Assembly: GCA_035318745.1 (NCBI GenBank)
Contig: DATHEA010000019.1
Span: 14,172-78,171 of the forward strand
Reading direction: 5' to 3'
DNA length: 64,000 bases
From: VRUE01 sp035318745
GTDB taxonomy: Bacteria > Actinomycetota > Thermoleophilia > Solirubrobacterales > 70-9
The notes under the pieces are model-generated. The model made no database searches, was not told the origin of the DNA, and was given only the letters and a program-made list of their open reading frames with translations. The position numbers were made by a program, and so were the translations under genes. Position 1 is the first letter of the stretch, and each line of letters begins with the position of its first letter. Below, one piece after another: positions 35,300-43,806 of the stretch.

Positions 35300-36637
35300 T
35301 CAGGCAGCGACTAGCTCTGGTTCGCGTGCCGGGTGGCGTGCGTTGAGGACGACCGGGGTGCCGTCCTTCGGCGAGAGGGTGATGTTGCGGCGACCGATCT
35401 TCTCCGGCCTCGGGTTGGCCTTGCGCAGCTCACAGCGGGTCAGCACCTCGCGCAGGACGATCCGCATCTCGAACTCGGCGAAGGAGGCGCCGAGGCAACG
35501 GCGGATGCCGCCTCCGAAGGGGATCCAGGCGTAGGTGTCGGGTTGGTCCTCGAGGAAGCGCTCGGGACGGAAGGCGAAAGGCTCGGGGTAGGCGTCGGCG
35601 CGGGTGTGGGCGAGCCAGATCGCCGGCGTGACGTCGGTCCCGGCCGGCAGGGTGAGGCCGTCGGCCTCGAGATCCTTGGCGAGGCGGCGCCCGGCCAGCG
35701 GCACCACCGGCCGCAATCGCAGCGACTCGCTGATCGTCGCCCGCAGGTAGTCGTCCTCGCCCGCCTCGAGCGATTCGCGCAGGCGGGCAAGCTCGCGCGG
35801 GTGGCGCAGCAGCAGGTCGAAGGTCCAGGCGAGGGCCGTCGCCGTAGTCTCGTGGCCGGCGAGCAGCAACGTCATCAGCTGGTCGCGCAGGTCGGTGTCG
35901 CTCATCGCCTCGCCGTCCTCGAAACGGGCCTGCATCAGCTGCGAGAGGATGTCGTCGCGCTCCTCCAGATCGTCCTTCGAGCGGTGCTCGGCGATCTCGG
36001 CGTAGAGCAGCTCGTCGACCGCCTTCAGCTGGGCCACGAATCTCGTCCAGGGCCCACGACCGCCGAAGCGCCGGGAGGCCAGGCCGATCAGCTGGGTGAA
36101 GGGCGACGCGGTTTCCTCCAGCAGTTGCGTCAGCACGACGCGCAGTTGCTCCAATCGCGGCCCCTCGGCGACGCCGAAGACGACGCGGAGGATGACCTCC
36201 AACGTCATCGCCTGCATGTGTGGGTGGATCGCGAACTCCTCGCCGAGCGGCCAGGAGTCGATCTCGGCGTCGACGATCTCACTGACGATCGGCTCGTAGG
36301 AGCGCATCCGCTCGCCGTGGAAGGCGGGCAGCATCACTTTGCGATGGGCGAGGTGGTCTGCGCCCTCGATCACCAGCACCGAGCGCGCGCCGACAACCGG
36401 GGTCAGCACCACCTCGCGACCGGGCGGGAGACCGTGCGAGCGCTCGGTATAGAGGGCCTTGATCGCCGCCGGATCGGAGATCATCACCATCGGCCGCTCG
36501 AAGCTGAGGAACTTGACGCTGAACGAATCGCCGTACTTCTCCCGACACTCCTGCATGAAGGGCAGCGGCCGGAACGACCAGCGCAGGGTCTGCACCAGTG
36601 GAGAGCTCTTGGGTTCCGGAGGAAGCATCGCGCGCAT
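35300..36637 (-). CDS. Cytochrome P450
   Basis: About 445 residues. The I-helix oxygen-binding motif is LLLAGHETTATALAW, ExxR is ESLR near residue 300, and the haem-ligand loop is FGGGIRRCLGASFAEFE with the Cys near residue 380. No membrane anchor is obvious, so it is a soluble class I-type enzyme needing a ferredoxin partner, which is not adjacent. The ATG used (MRAMLPPEPK) avoids overlap with the divergent purC; in-frame starts further upstream exist. The substrate is unknown. Confidence 0.93.
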   Translation of the reverse strand: MRAMLPPEPKSSPLVQTLRWSFRPLPFMQECREKYGDSFSVKFLSFERPMVMISDPAAIKALYTERSHGLPPGREVVLTPVVGARSVLVIEGADHLAHRKVMLPAFHGERMRSYEPIVSEIVDAEIDSWPLGEEFAIHPHMQAMTLEVILRVVFGVAEGPRLEQLRVVLTQLLEETASPFTQLIGLASRRFGGRGPWTRFVAQLKAVDELLYAEIAEHRSKDDLEERDDILSQLMQARFEDGEAMSDTDLRDQLMTLLLAGHETTATALAWTFDLLLRHPRELARLRESLEAGEDDYLRATISESLRLRPVVPLAGRRLAKDLEADGLTLPAGTDVTPAIWLAHTRADAYPEPFAFRPERFLEDQPDTYAWIPFGGGIRRCLGASFAEFEMRIVLREVLTRCELRKANPRPEKIGRRNITLSPKDGTPVVLNARHPAREPELVAA

Positions 36638-36673
36638 AGGTTCGCAGACGCAGCCGCAAAGGCCCTCCGCTTC

Positions 36674-36692
36674 GCCGATGGTTAGCATCGGC
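36674..36692 (+). promoter_or_regulatory. Hairpin just upstream of purC start
   Basis: GCCGATG/CATCGGC (7 bp) with loop GTTAG ends four bases before the purC ATG, which has no visible Shine-Dalgarno sequence. It could affect translation start or mark a promoter region. Confidence 0.35.
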
Positions 36693-36695
36693 TTA

Positions 36696-37544
36696 ATGCC
36701 AGCGGTTGCCGACCTGAAGCTCCATTCCTCGGGCAAGGTGCGCGAGATCTACGAGTGGGAGGACGACCTGTTGATGGTCGCCTCGGACCGGATCTCGATC
36801 TACGACGTGGTGATGCCGACGCCGATCCCCGACAAGGGGAAGGTGCTGAACCGGATCTCGGAATTCTGGTTCGAGCTGACCGGCGACATCGTCCCCAACC
36901 ACTTCCTCTCCGCTGACGTTCCCGAGGAAGCGATGGAACGCGGGATGCGGGTGCGGCGGCTGGAGATGTACCCGGTCGAGTGCGTCGTCCGCGGCTACCT
37001 CTCCGGCTCGGGCTGGAAAGAATACAAGGCCGGCGGCGCGGTCTGTGGGATCGAGCTGCCGCCCAACCTGCTCGAGTCCGACAAGCTGCCGGAGCCGATC
37101 TTCACCCCGGCGACCAAGGCCGAGATCGGCGACCACGACGAGAACGTCGACTTCGAGCGGGCGGCGGAGATCGTCGGCGACCGGGCGCTGATGGAGGAGT
37201 TGCGGCGGATCTCGATCGAGGTCTACCAGCGCGGCGCCGAGCACGCGGCCGAGCGGGGGATCATCCTCGCCGACACCAAGTTCGAGTTCGGCAGCCATGC
37301 CGGCGCGGAGATTGTCCTCGGCGACGAGGTTCTCACCCCCGACTCCTCTCGCTTCTGGCCGGCCGATCGCTACGCACCGGGAAAGACGCAGCCGTCCTTC
37401 GACAAGCAGTTCGTGCGCGACTGGGCCGACGCCGCCGGCTGGGACCACAAGCCGCCGGCGCCCGAGCTGCCTGCCGACGTGATCGAGCAGACGCGGGCCA
37501 AGTACGTCGAGGCCTACGAGCGGATCACGGAGCGCTCGTTCTAG
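36696..37544 (+). CDS. purC: SAICAR synthetase
   Basis: A 282-residue ligase joining CAIR and aspartate. Typical features: HSSGKVREIYEWEDDLLMVA near the start, ASDRISIYDVVMPTPIPDKG, VECVVRGYLSGSGWKEYK and ILADTKFEFG in the ATP/metal site. Heads the operon purC-purS-purQ-purL, with its stop overlapping the purS GTG. Divergent from the P450 gene. Confidence 0.96.
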   Translation: MPAVADLKLHSSGKVREIYEWEDDLLMVASDRISIYDVVMPTPIPDKGKVLNRISEFWFELTGDIVPNHFLSADVPEEAMERGMRVRRLEMYPVECVVRGYLSGSGWKEYKAGGAVCGIELPPNLLESDKLPEPIFTPATKAEIGDHDENVDFERAAEIVGDRALMEELRRISIEVYQRGAEHAAERGIILADTKFEFGSHAGAEIVLGDEVLTPDSSRFWPADRYAPGKTQPSFDKQFVRDWADAAGWDHKPPAPELPADVIEQTRAKYVEAYERITERSF

Positions 37545-37777
37545 TGGCGAAAGCGAGGGTCCTGATCCGGCCGAAGGAGGGGATCCTCGACCCCCAGGGC
37601 AAGGCGGTCGAGCGGGCGCTGCCCGCGCTCGGCTTCGAAGGGATCGAGCACGTGCGAGTCGGGCGGATGGTCGAGCTGGAGGCGGAGGACCCGGCGCGGC
37701 TGACGGAGCTCTGCGAGAAGCTGCTCGCCAACCCGCTGATCGAGGACTTCGAGATAGAGAGCATCGACGGCGCCTGA
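37544..37777 (+). CDS. purS: FGAM synthase subunit PurS
   Basis: A 77-residue subunit that bridges PurQ and PurL in the three-part formylglycinamidine ribonucleotide synthase. The family pattern is KARVLIRPKEGILDPQGKAV, then LGFEGIEHVRVGRMVELE. GTG start overlaps the purC stop by one base; its own stop overlaps the purQ ATG. Confidence 0.95.
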   Translation: MAKARVLIRPKEGILDPQGKAVERALPALGFEGIEHVRVGRMVELEAEDPARLTELCEKLLANPLIEDFEIESIDGA

Positions 37778-38436
37778 TGCTCTGGGGCGTCGTCCAGTTC
37801 CCCGGCTCCTGCGACGAGCGGGACGCCCTGCACGCCTGCGAGCTGAGTGGCGAGGCGAGGCTGATCTGGCACGAAGAGCGCGACCTGGACGGCGTCGACG
37901 CCGTCGTCGTCCCCGGCGGCTTCTCCTACGGCGACTACCTGCGGGCGGGGGCGATCGCGCGCTACTCGCCGGCGATGGAGGCGGTGGCGGAGTTCGCCGC
38001 AGAGGGCGGGCCGGTGCTGGGGATCTGCAACGGCTTCCAGGTCCTCTGCGAAGCGGGCCTGCTCCCCGGCGCCCTGCTGCTCAACGAGAGCATGCGCTTC
38101 GTCTGCCGCCAGGTCGAGTTGGTGACTGAAGGATTGTCCCCCCCAGAGGGTGGAGAATCCTTCCACGAGCGGCTGTCGATTCCGGCCAAGCACGGCGAAG
38201 GTCGCTACTGGGCGCCCGAGGAGATGCTTGACGCGATCGAGGCCGACGGGCAAGTGGCGTTCCGCTACGCGCCCGGGCAGAACCCCAACGGCTCGGCCCG
38301 CGACATCGCCGGTGTGCGCAACGCGGCCGGCAACGTGCTCGGCCTGATGCCCCACCCCGAGCACGCGGTCGACGCGATGACCGGGTCGACCGATGGGCTG
38401 CGCGTATTCGAAGCCGTTGCGGGGAGCCCGGCGTGA
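37777..38436 (+). CDS. purQ: FGAM synthase glutaminase subunit PurQ
   Basis: A 219-residue class I glutamine amidotransferase that supplies ammonia to PurL. The nucleophilic Cys is in GPVLGICNGFQVLCEAG, the catalytic His/Glu pair in LMPHPEHAV, and GGFSYGDYLRAGAIA is family-typical. A short palindrome (GAAGGATT/AATCCTTC) lies in the middle of the gene and encodes the EGLSPPEGGES segment. The purL GTG overlaps the end by four bases. Confidence 0.95.
   Translation: MLWGVVQFPGSCDERDALHACELSGEARLIWHEERDLDGVDAVVVPGGFSYGDYLRAGAIARYSPAMEAVAEFAAEGGPVLGICNGFQVLCEAGLLPGALLLNESMRFVCRQVELVTEGLSPPEGGESFHERLSIPAKHGEGRYWAPEEMLDAIEADGQVAFRYAPGQNPNGSARDIAGVRNAAGNVLGLMPHPEHAVDAMTGSTDGLRVFEAVAGSPA
38128..38163. 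repeat. Short palindrome inside purQ
   Basis: Perfect 8-bp arms GAAGGATT/AATCCTTC with a CCC-AGA-GGG apex; total 36 bp, 12 codons. It encodes a Gly/Pro-containing loop at a surface position of PurQ. Confidence 0.5.
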
Positions 38437-40682
38437 CCCCCGCCGCCGCGGACGCGGGAGTGGACGGCGGTCCATCTCTGACTCCTCCGCCGTCCACGGG
38501 AGCAGAGCAGCCGGCGGAGTATGAGGTACTCGGCCTGACCAAGGCCGAGTACCTGCTGATCTGCGAGAAGCTCGGGCGCGAGCCCAACGGGGTCGAGCTG
38601 GCGATGTTCAGCCTGCTCTGGTCCGAGCACTGCGCTTACAAGCACTCGCGCAAGCTGCTGCGGCGGCTGCCGACCGAGGGCGAGCGGGTGGTGATGGGGC
38701 CGGGCGAGAACGCCGGCGCCGTCGACATCGGCAAGGGCTACGCGATCGCCTTCAAGGTCGAGTCCCACAACCACCCGAGCGCGGTCGAGCCCTTCCAGGG
38801 GGCGGCGACCGGGGTCGGCGGCATCCTGCGCGACGTCTTCGCCCTCGGCGCGCGGCCGATCGCGATCCTCGACTCGCTGCGCTTCGGCGAGCTCGACTCG
38901 GTGCGCTCACGCCACCTGCTCGACGGCGCGGTACGGGGGATCGGCCATTACGGCAACTCGATCGGCGTGCCCAACGTCGGCGGCGAGATCTACTTCGAGG
39001 CCCCCTACGAGCACAACTGCCTGGTCAACGCGATGTGTGTCGGGATCGCCCGTCAGGCGGAGATGGTGCGCGCGGCCGCCGCCGGGATCGGCAACGCGGT
39101 CGTCCTGATGGGCGCCTCGACCGGGCGCGACGGGATCGGCGGCGCCTCGGTGCTCGCCTCGGCCGAGCTCGGCGATGGCGACGACGCCAAGCGGCCGACG
39201 GTGCAGATCGGCGACCCGTTCGAGGAGTCGAAGGTGCTCGAGTGCTGTCTGGAGCTCCTCGGAAAGGGGCTGCTGGTCTCGCTGCAGGACCTCGGCGCCG
39301 CAGGCCTCACCTCGTCGGCGAGCGAGATGGCCTCGGCGGGTGGGGTCGGGATCGACCTCGACGTCACGCGCGTGCCGCTGCGCGAGGCCGACATGGAGCC
39401 CTTCGAGATCATGGTCTCCGAGTCGCAGGAGCGGATGCTGGCGGTGGTCGATCCGGCGAAGGTCGGCGAGGTGATCGCGGTCTGCGAGAAATGGCAGACC
39501 GGCGCCGCGGAGATCGGCGCCATCACCGGCAGCGGCCTGGTGCGGGTGCTGCGCGGTGAGGAGGTCGTCGGCGAGATGCCGGTCGAGGCGCTGGTCGACG
39601 GCTGTCCGCTGTATGACCTCAGCCCGGCCGAGCCCGAGGGCTGGATCTACGGCAACCGGGCGACGTTGGACCCGGGCGCTTCGGGGGAGGAGACGCTGCT
39701 CGCCCTGCTCGCTTCCCCCAGCGTCGCCTCCAAGCGCTGGGCCTTCGAGCAGTACGACTCGATCGTCGGCTCGCGCACGGCGCGGCGGCCGGAGAGCGCC
39801 GACGCGGCGGTGCTGGCGATCCCCGAGGCCGACAGGGCGATCGCGGTCTCGATCGACGGCAACGGGCGGCGGGTCGCCTGCGATCCCTACGCCGGCACGG
39901 TGGAGGCGGTTCTCGAGTGCGCCCAAAATCTCGCCTGCGCCGGCGCCGAGCCGCTCGGCCTGACCAACTGCCTCAACTTCGGCAACCCGGAGAAGCCGGT
40001 CCCCGCCTGGCAGCTTGATCGCGCGGTCAGCGCCCTCGCCGAAACCTGCGAAGCGCTCGGCGTGCCGGTGGTAGGCGGCAATGTCTCCCTCTACAACGAG
40101 GGGCCGGAAGGCCCGATCTACCCGACCCCGGTGGTCGGCATGGTCGGCGAGCTGCCCGACCCGGCTCTGGCCGCGCCGAGCGCCTTCGCCCACGAGGGCG
40201 ACGCGATCGCCCTGCTCGGGCCGTTCGAACCCTCGCCGGCGGGCTCGGAGCTGGCCAAGCAGCGCGGCGAGCTCGATGCCGGTCTCCCCCAGCCCGACGT
40301 CGCCGCCGTCGCCGCTGCCTGCACCGCAGTTCGAAAAGCCGTCCGTGCCGGCGTGCTCGCCTCTGCCCACGACGTCAGCGATGGCGGCCTCGCCTGCGCC
40401 CTCGCCGAGGCGGCGATCGGCGCCGGCATCGGCTGCCAGGTCGACCTCCAGCACCTGCGCGAGCGCGGCTGCTCGCCCGAGGAGGCGTTGTTCGGCGAGG
40501 GCTCGGGGGGATTCGTCATCAGCGGCGAGCGCGAGAAGCTCGAGGCGCTCGCCGGCGACGGTGTCGCGGTCATCCCCCTTGGCAAAGTCGGAGGCGATGC
40601 CATCGACGTTGCCGCCGGTGACCGCAGCTTGACTGTCCCGCTCGCCGCCGCGGCTAGCGCCTGGCACTCGCTCACCGTTTAA
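38433..40682 (+). CDS. purL: FGAM synthase subunit PurL
   Basis: A 749-residue small-type PurL with two AIR-synthetase-like halves. Active-site segments: LLWSEHCAYKHSRKLLRRLP, KVESHNHPSAVEPFQGAATG, DLGAAGLTSSASEMASAGG and the C-terminal SAHDVSDGGLACALAEAA. The first ~28 residues are an unconserved Gly/Pro/Thr-rich extension that contains an 11-bp palindrome. Needs PurS and PurQ, encoded just upstream. Confidence 0.96.
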   Translation: MTPAAADAGVDGGPSLTPPPSTGAEQPAEYEVLGLTKAEYLLICEKLGREPNGVELAMFSLLWSEHCAYKHSRKLLRRLPTEGERVVMGPGENAGAVDIGKGYAIAFKVESHNHPSAVEPFQGAATGVGGILRDVFALGARPIAILDSLRFGELDSVRSRHLLDGAVRGIGHYGNSIGVPNVGGEIYFEAPYEHNCLVNAMCVGIARQAEMVRAAAAGIGNAVVLMGASTGRDGIGGASVLASAELGDGDDAKRPTVQIGDPFEESKVLECCLELLGKGLLVSLQDLGAAGLTSSASEMASAGGVGIDLDVTRVPLREADMEPFEIMVSESQERMLAVVDPAKVGEVIAVCEKWQTGAAEIGAITGSGLVRVLRGEEVVGEMPVEALVDGCPLYDLSPAEPEGWIYGNRATLDPGASGEETLLALLASPSVASKRWAFEQYDSIVGSRTARRPESADAAVLAIPEADRAIAVSIDGNGRRVACDPYAGTVEAVLECAQNLACAGAEPLGLTNCLNFGNPEKPVPAWQLDRAVSALAETCEALGVPVVGGNVSLYNEGPEGPIYPTPVVGMVGELPDPALAAPSAFAHEGDAIALLGPFEPSPAGSELAKQRGELDAGLPQPDVAAVAAACTAVRKAVRAGVLASAHDVSDGGLACALAEAAIGAGIGCQVDLQHLRERGCSPEEALFGEGSGGFVISGEREKLEALAGDGVAVIPLGKVGGDAIDVAAGDRSLTVPLAAAASAWHSLTV
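38460..38497. repeat. Palindrome in the 5' extension of purL
   Basis: Perfect 11-bp arms GTGGACGGCGG/CCGCCGTCCAC around a 16-nt loop, lying within codons of the unconserved PurL N-terminus. Like the larger intragenic elements, it sits where extra residues would be tolerated. Confidence 0.65.
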
Positions 40683-40759
40683 GCGCTCGCGTATCCGGGC
40701 ATTCCCTTTGTGCACCCTGTTGGCCCGCTGGCTGCGGGGTGGACGATGGAGGAACGAGA

Positions 40760-42037
40760 TTGACAGTGCGCGCGGTGACCGCGGCTCTCCTAGCCATCGG
40801 GGCGGTGGTGGTCGCCACCGGCGCTCTCAGCGGGTGCGGTAGTTCGGCGAACGCCGGCCCGCCGACGCTGAGCTGGTTCGTCGCGATCCAGCCCGGCGGC
40901 ACGATCGAAACCGTCGCCGAACGCTGCTCGAAGGAATCGGGCGGGCGCTACAAGGTCGAACCGGAGTTTCTCCCTACTGACGCGAGCCAGCAGCGCGAAC
41001 AGTTGGTCCGGCGACTCGGTGCCGAGGATCCGTCGATCGACATCGTCGGCATGGACGTGATCTGGACCGGCGAGTTCGCCAACGCCGGCTGGGTCGAAGA
41101 GTGGAAGGGGCCGTTGAAGAAACAGGTGACCGAAAAGGTCTTCCCCAACGTGATCGAGACGGCCTCCTTCGAAAGCAGGCTCTACGCGGCGCCCTTCAAC
41201 ACCAACACCCAGCTGCTCTGGTACCGCAAAGACCTGGTGCCGAAGCCGCCGCGCACCTGGGACGAGATGATCGAACAGGCGGAAAAGCTCGGGCGCAACA
41301 ACTCGGGCACGATCCAGGTGCAGGCTAATCGCTACGAGGGCTTCATGGTCTGGGCCAACGCCCTGATCGAAAGCGCCGGCACGCCGATCCTCTCGGGACC
41401 GGAAACGGTCGACCTGAAGCAGGGCCCGACCGAAAAAGCGCTCGAGGTTATGGGGCGGCTGGCGAACTCCTCCGCCGCCCCGCCAAGCCTCTCCACCTCC
41501 GACGAGGACAGCTCCCGGCTGGCCTTCGAGGCGGGGGAATCGGCCTTCATGACCAACTACACGTTCGCCTACGCGAGCGCCCAGAGCGAAGCGCCGGAAA
41601 TCGGCAAGGAGATGGGCTACGCGCGCTTTCCGCGCATCGATGCGAAGCGGCCGAGCAAACCCCCGCTGGGCGGCTTCAACCTCGCCGTCAGCTCCTTCTC
41701 GGAACACAAGGACGTCGCCTTCGACGCCGCTGCCTGCCTCGCCGGGCGAGAGAGCCAGCTGACCGCGGTCGAACTCGACGGACTGCCCCCCTCCCGCTCC
41801 GACCTCTACAAGAACAAAGTCGTGACCGAGGCCTACCCCGGCTTCGCCGGCCTGGTCAAGGAATCGATCGAAGCGTCCGGGCCGCGACCGACCACGCCCG
41901 CCTACCAGGACGTCTCGCTCGCGCTGCAGCGCACGCTCCACCCCCCGGACAAGATCGACCCCGAAGACACGAGCTCCATCTACGGGGAACTGAAGTCGAA
42001 CCTCGAAGCCGCGGTCAAGCATGAAGGGCTGTTCTGA
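40760..42037 (+). CDS. Sugar ABC transporter substrate-binding lipoprotein
   Basis: About 425 residues. A signal peptide ends in the lipobox LSGC (Cys26), so it is lipid-anchored outside the membrane. The family-1 solute-binding fold is recognisable from SIDIVGMDVIWTGEFANAGW, APFNTNTQLLWYRKDLV and PLGGFNLAVSSFSEHK. The gene order with two permeases and an ATPase resembles the LpqY-SugABC trehalose system of mycobacteria; the sugar itself is inference. The TTG start has GGAGGA seven bases upstream. Confidence 0.92.
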   Translation: MTVRAVTAALLAIGAVVVATGALSGCGSSANAGPPTLSWFVAIQPGGTIETVAERCSKESGGRYKVEPEFLPTDASQQREQLVRRLGAEDPSIDIVGMDVIWTGEFANAGWVEEWKGPLKKQVTEKVFPNVIETASFESRLYAAPFNTNTQLLWYRKDLVPKPPRTWDEMIEQAEKLGRNNSGTIQVQANRYEGFMVWANALIESAGTPILSGPETVDLKQGPTEKALEVMGRLANSSAAPPSLSTSDEDSSRLAFEAGESAFMTNYTFAYASAQSEAPEIGKEMGYARFPRIDAKRPSKPPLGGFNLAVSSFSEHKDVAFDAAACLAGRESQLTAVELDGLPPSRSDLYKNKVVTEAYPGFAGLVKESIEASGPRPTTPAYQDVSLALQRTLHPPDKIDPEDTSSIYGELKSNLEAAVKHEGLF

Positions 42038-42951
42038 TGGAGGCGAGCGCGCAACCACACCCGGCAGCCAGCCAGCGGACCCGCTCCGAGCACCGGCTCG
42101 CCTGGCTTCTTTGCGCCCCGGCGGTGATCGCGATGCTGGCGGTGACCGCCTACCCGATCGGCTACGCAGTCGTCCTCTCGCTGCAGCAGATCGACCTTCG
42201 CTTCCCCGAAATCAGCGGCTTCGTCGGGCTCGACAACTACGGCGCCATCCTCAGCTCCGAACTCTGGTGGACCGACCTCTTCAACACCGCCTTCGTGATG
42301 GTCATCTCGGTCGCGATCGAGCTGGTCCTGGGGATGGCGATCGCACTGGTCATGTACCGGGCGATCTTCGGCCGCGGCGTCGTCCGCACCTCGGTGCTGA
42401 TCCCCTACGGAATCATCACCGTGGTCGCCGCCTTCGCCTGGCAGTTCGCCTTCGCGCCCGACACCGGCTTCGTCAATCACCTGCCGCTGATCGCCGACGA
42501 CATGGACTGGTTCGGCGGGCGCTTCAGCTCCTTCGCCGTGATCATCATGGCCGAGGTCTGGAAGACCACGCCGTTCATGGCGCTGCTGCTGCTCGCCGGG
42601 CTGGTCACGATCGACAGCCAGCTCTACGAGGCGGCCAAGGTCGACGGGGCAACGGCATGGCAGCGCTTCACCCGCATCACCCTGCCGTTGATGAAGCCGG
42701 CGATCCTCGTCGCGCTGCTCTTCCGCACCCTCGACGCCTTCCGCGTCTTCGACACGATCTTCATCATGACCCGCGGTGCGCAGGACACCGAATCGGTCTC
42801 GATCCTCGGCTTCAACCAGCTGATCTCGCGCCTCAACCTCGGCCTCGGCTCGGCGGTCTCGGTGCTGATCTTCATCTGCGTCTTCCTGATCGCGTTCGTC
42901 TTCGTGCGCGGGCTGGGCACCCGCCTCGAGGAAGGGCGACCGGGGGGTTAG
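42037..42951 (+). CDS. Sugar ABC transporter permease (SugA/MalF type)
   Basis: A 304-residue inner-membrane protein with six helices, starting after a polar N-terminus (LAWLLCAPAVIAMLAVTAYP). The EAA loop that contacts the ATPase is EAAKVDGATAWQRFTRITLP. Its ATG overlaps the stop of the binding-protein gene by one base. Pairs with the permease directly downstream. Confidence 0.95.
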   Translation: MEASAQPHPAASQRTRSEHRLAWLLCAPAVIAMLAVTAYPIGYAVVLSLQQIDLRFPEISGFVGLDNYGAILSSELWWTDLFNTAFVMVISVAIELVLGMAIALVMYRAIFGRGVVRTSVLIPYGIITVVAAFAWQFAFAPDTGFVNHLPLIADDMDWFGGRFSSFAVIIMAEVWKTTPFMALLLLAGLVTIDSQLYEAAKVDGATAWQRFTRITLPLMKPAILVALLFRTLDAFRVFDTIFIMTRGAQDTESVSILGFNQLISRLNLGLGSAVSVLIFICVFLIAFVFVRGLGTRLEEGRPGG

Positions 42952-42953
42952 CG

Positions 42954-43796
42954 ATGGGACGAGGAAGCCGCGAGTACGCCCTCTGGAGCATCGCCATCCT
43001 GGCGGTGCTGGTCGTTGCGCTGATCCCAGTCGTCTGGCTGATCTCGCTCTCGTTGAAGCCGCCCGAAGCGGTCGCCGACCAGCGCTTCCTGCCCGCCAAT
43101 ATCTCCTTCGACAACTACAAGAGCCTGTTCGAAGGGGGTATCGACAACAGCCCCTTCATCAAGCCGCTGATCAACTCGATCCTGATCGCGCTGAGCACGA
43201 CGGTGATCGCGATCACCTTCGCCTCCTTCGCCGCCTACGCGATCGCCCGGCTCGAATTCCCCGGCAAGCGCCTGATCCTCGCCGGGGCGCTGGCGATCGC
43301 GATGTTCCCGCCGATCTCGACGGTGGGGCCGCTGTTCGACATGTGGCGGGCGATCGGCCTCTATGACACCTATCCCGGCCTGATCATCCCCTACCTGACC
43401 TTCTCGCTTCCGCTGGCGATCTACGTCCTCGTCGCCTTCTTCCGCGAGATCCCCTGGGAGCTGGAGCAGGCCGCCCAGGTCGACGGCGCGACCCCGTTCC
43501 AGGCCTTCACCAAGGTGATCGTGCCGCTGGCCGCGCCGGGCATGTTCACGGCGGCGATCCTCGTCTTCATCTTCGCCTGGAACGACTTCCTCTTCGCGAT
43601 CTCGCTGACCTCCTCGGATGCGTCGCGCACGGTCCCGGCCGCGCTGGCGTTCTTCACCGGCGAGTCGTCGTTCACCCAGCCGACCGGCAGCATCGCCGCG
43701 GCAGCGGTCGTCGTGACCGTGCCGATCATCGTCTTCGTCCTGTTATTCCAGCGCCGAATCGTCTCCGGCCTCACCGCCGGGGCCGTGAAGGGATAA
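42954..43796 (+). CDS. Sugar ABC transporter permease (SugB/MalG type)
   Basis: A 280-residue permease with six helices (YALWSIAILAVLVVALIPVV is the first). The EAA loop reads QAAQVDGATPFQAFTKVIVP, followed by FAWNDFLFAISLTS typical of the MalG group. Starts two bases after the other permease, and the ATPase follows after ten bases with AAGGAG as ribosome-binding site. Confidence 0.95.
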   Translation: MGRGSREYALWSIAILAVLVVALIPVVWLISLSLKPPEAVADQRFLPANISFDNYKSLFEGGIDNSPFIKPLINSILIALSTTVIAITFASFAAYAIARLEFPGKRLILAGALAIAMFPPISTVGPLFDMWRAIGLYDTYPGLIIPYLTFSLPLAIYVLVAFFREIPWELEQAAQVDGATPFQAFTKVIVPLAAPGMFTAAILVFIFAWNDFLFAISLTSSDASRTVPAALAFFTGESSFTQPTGSIAAAAVVVTVPIIVFVLLFQRRIVSGLTAGAVKG

Positions 43797-43806
43797 GGAG
43801 CCAGCG

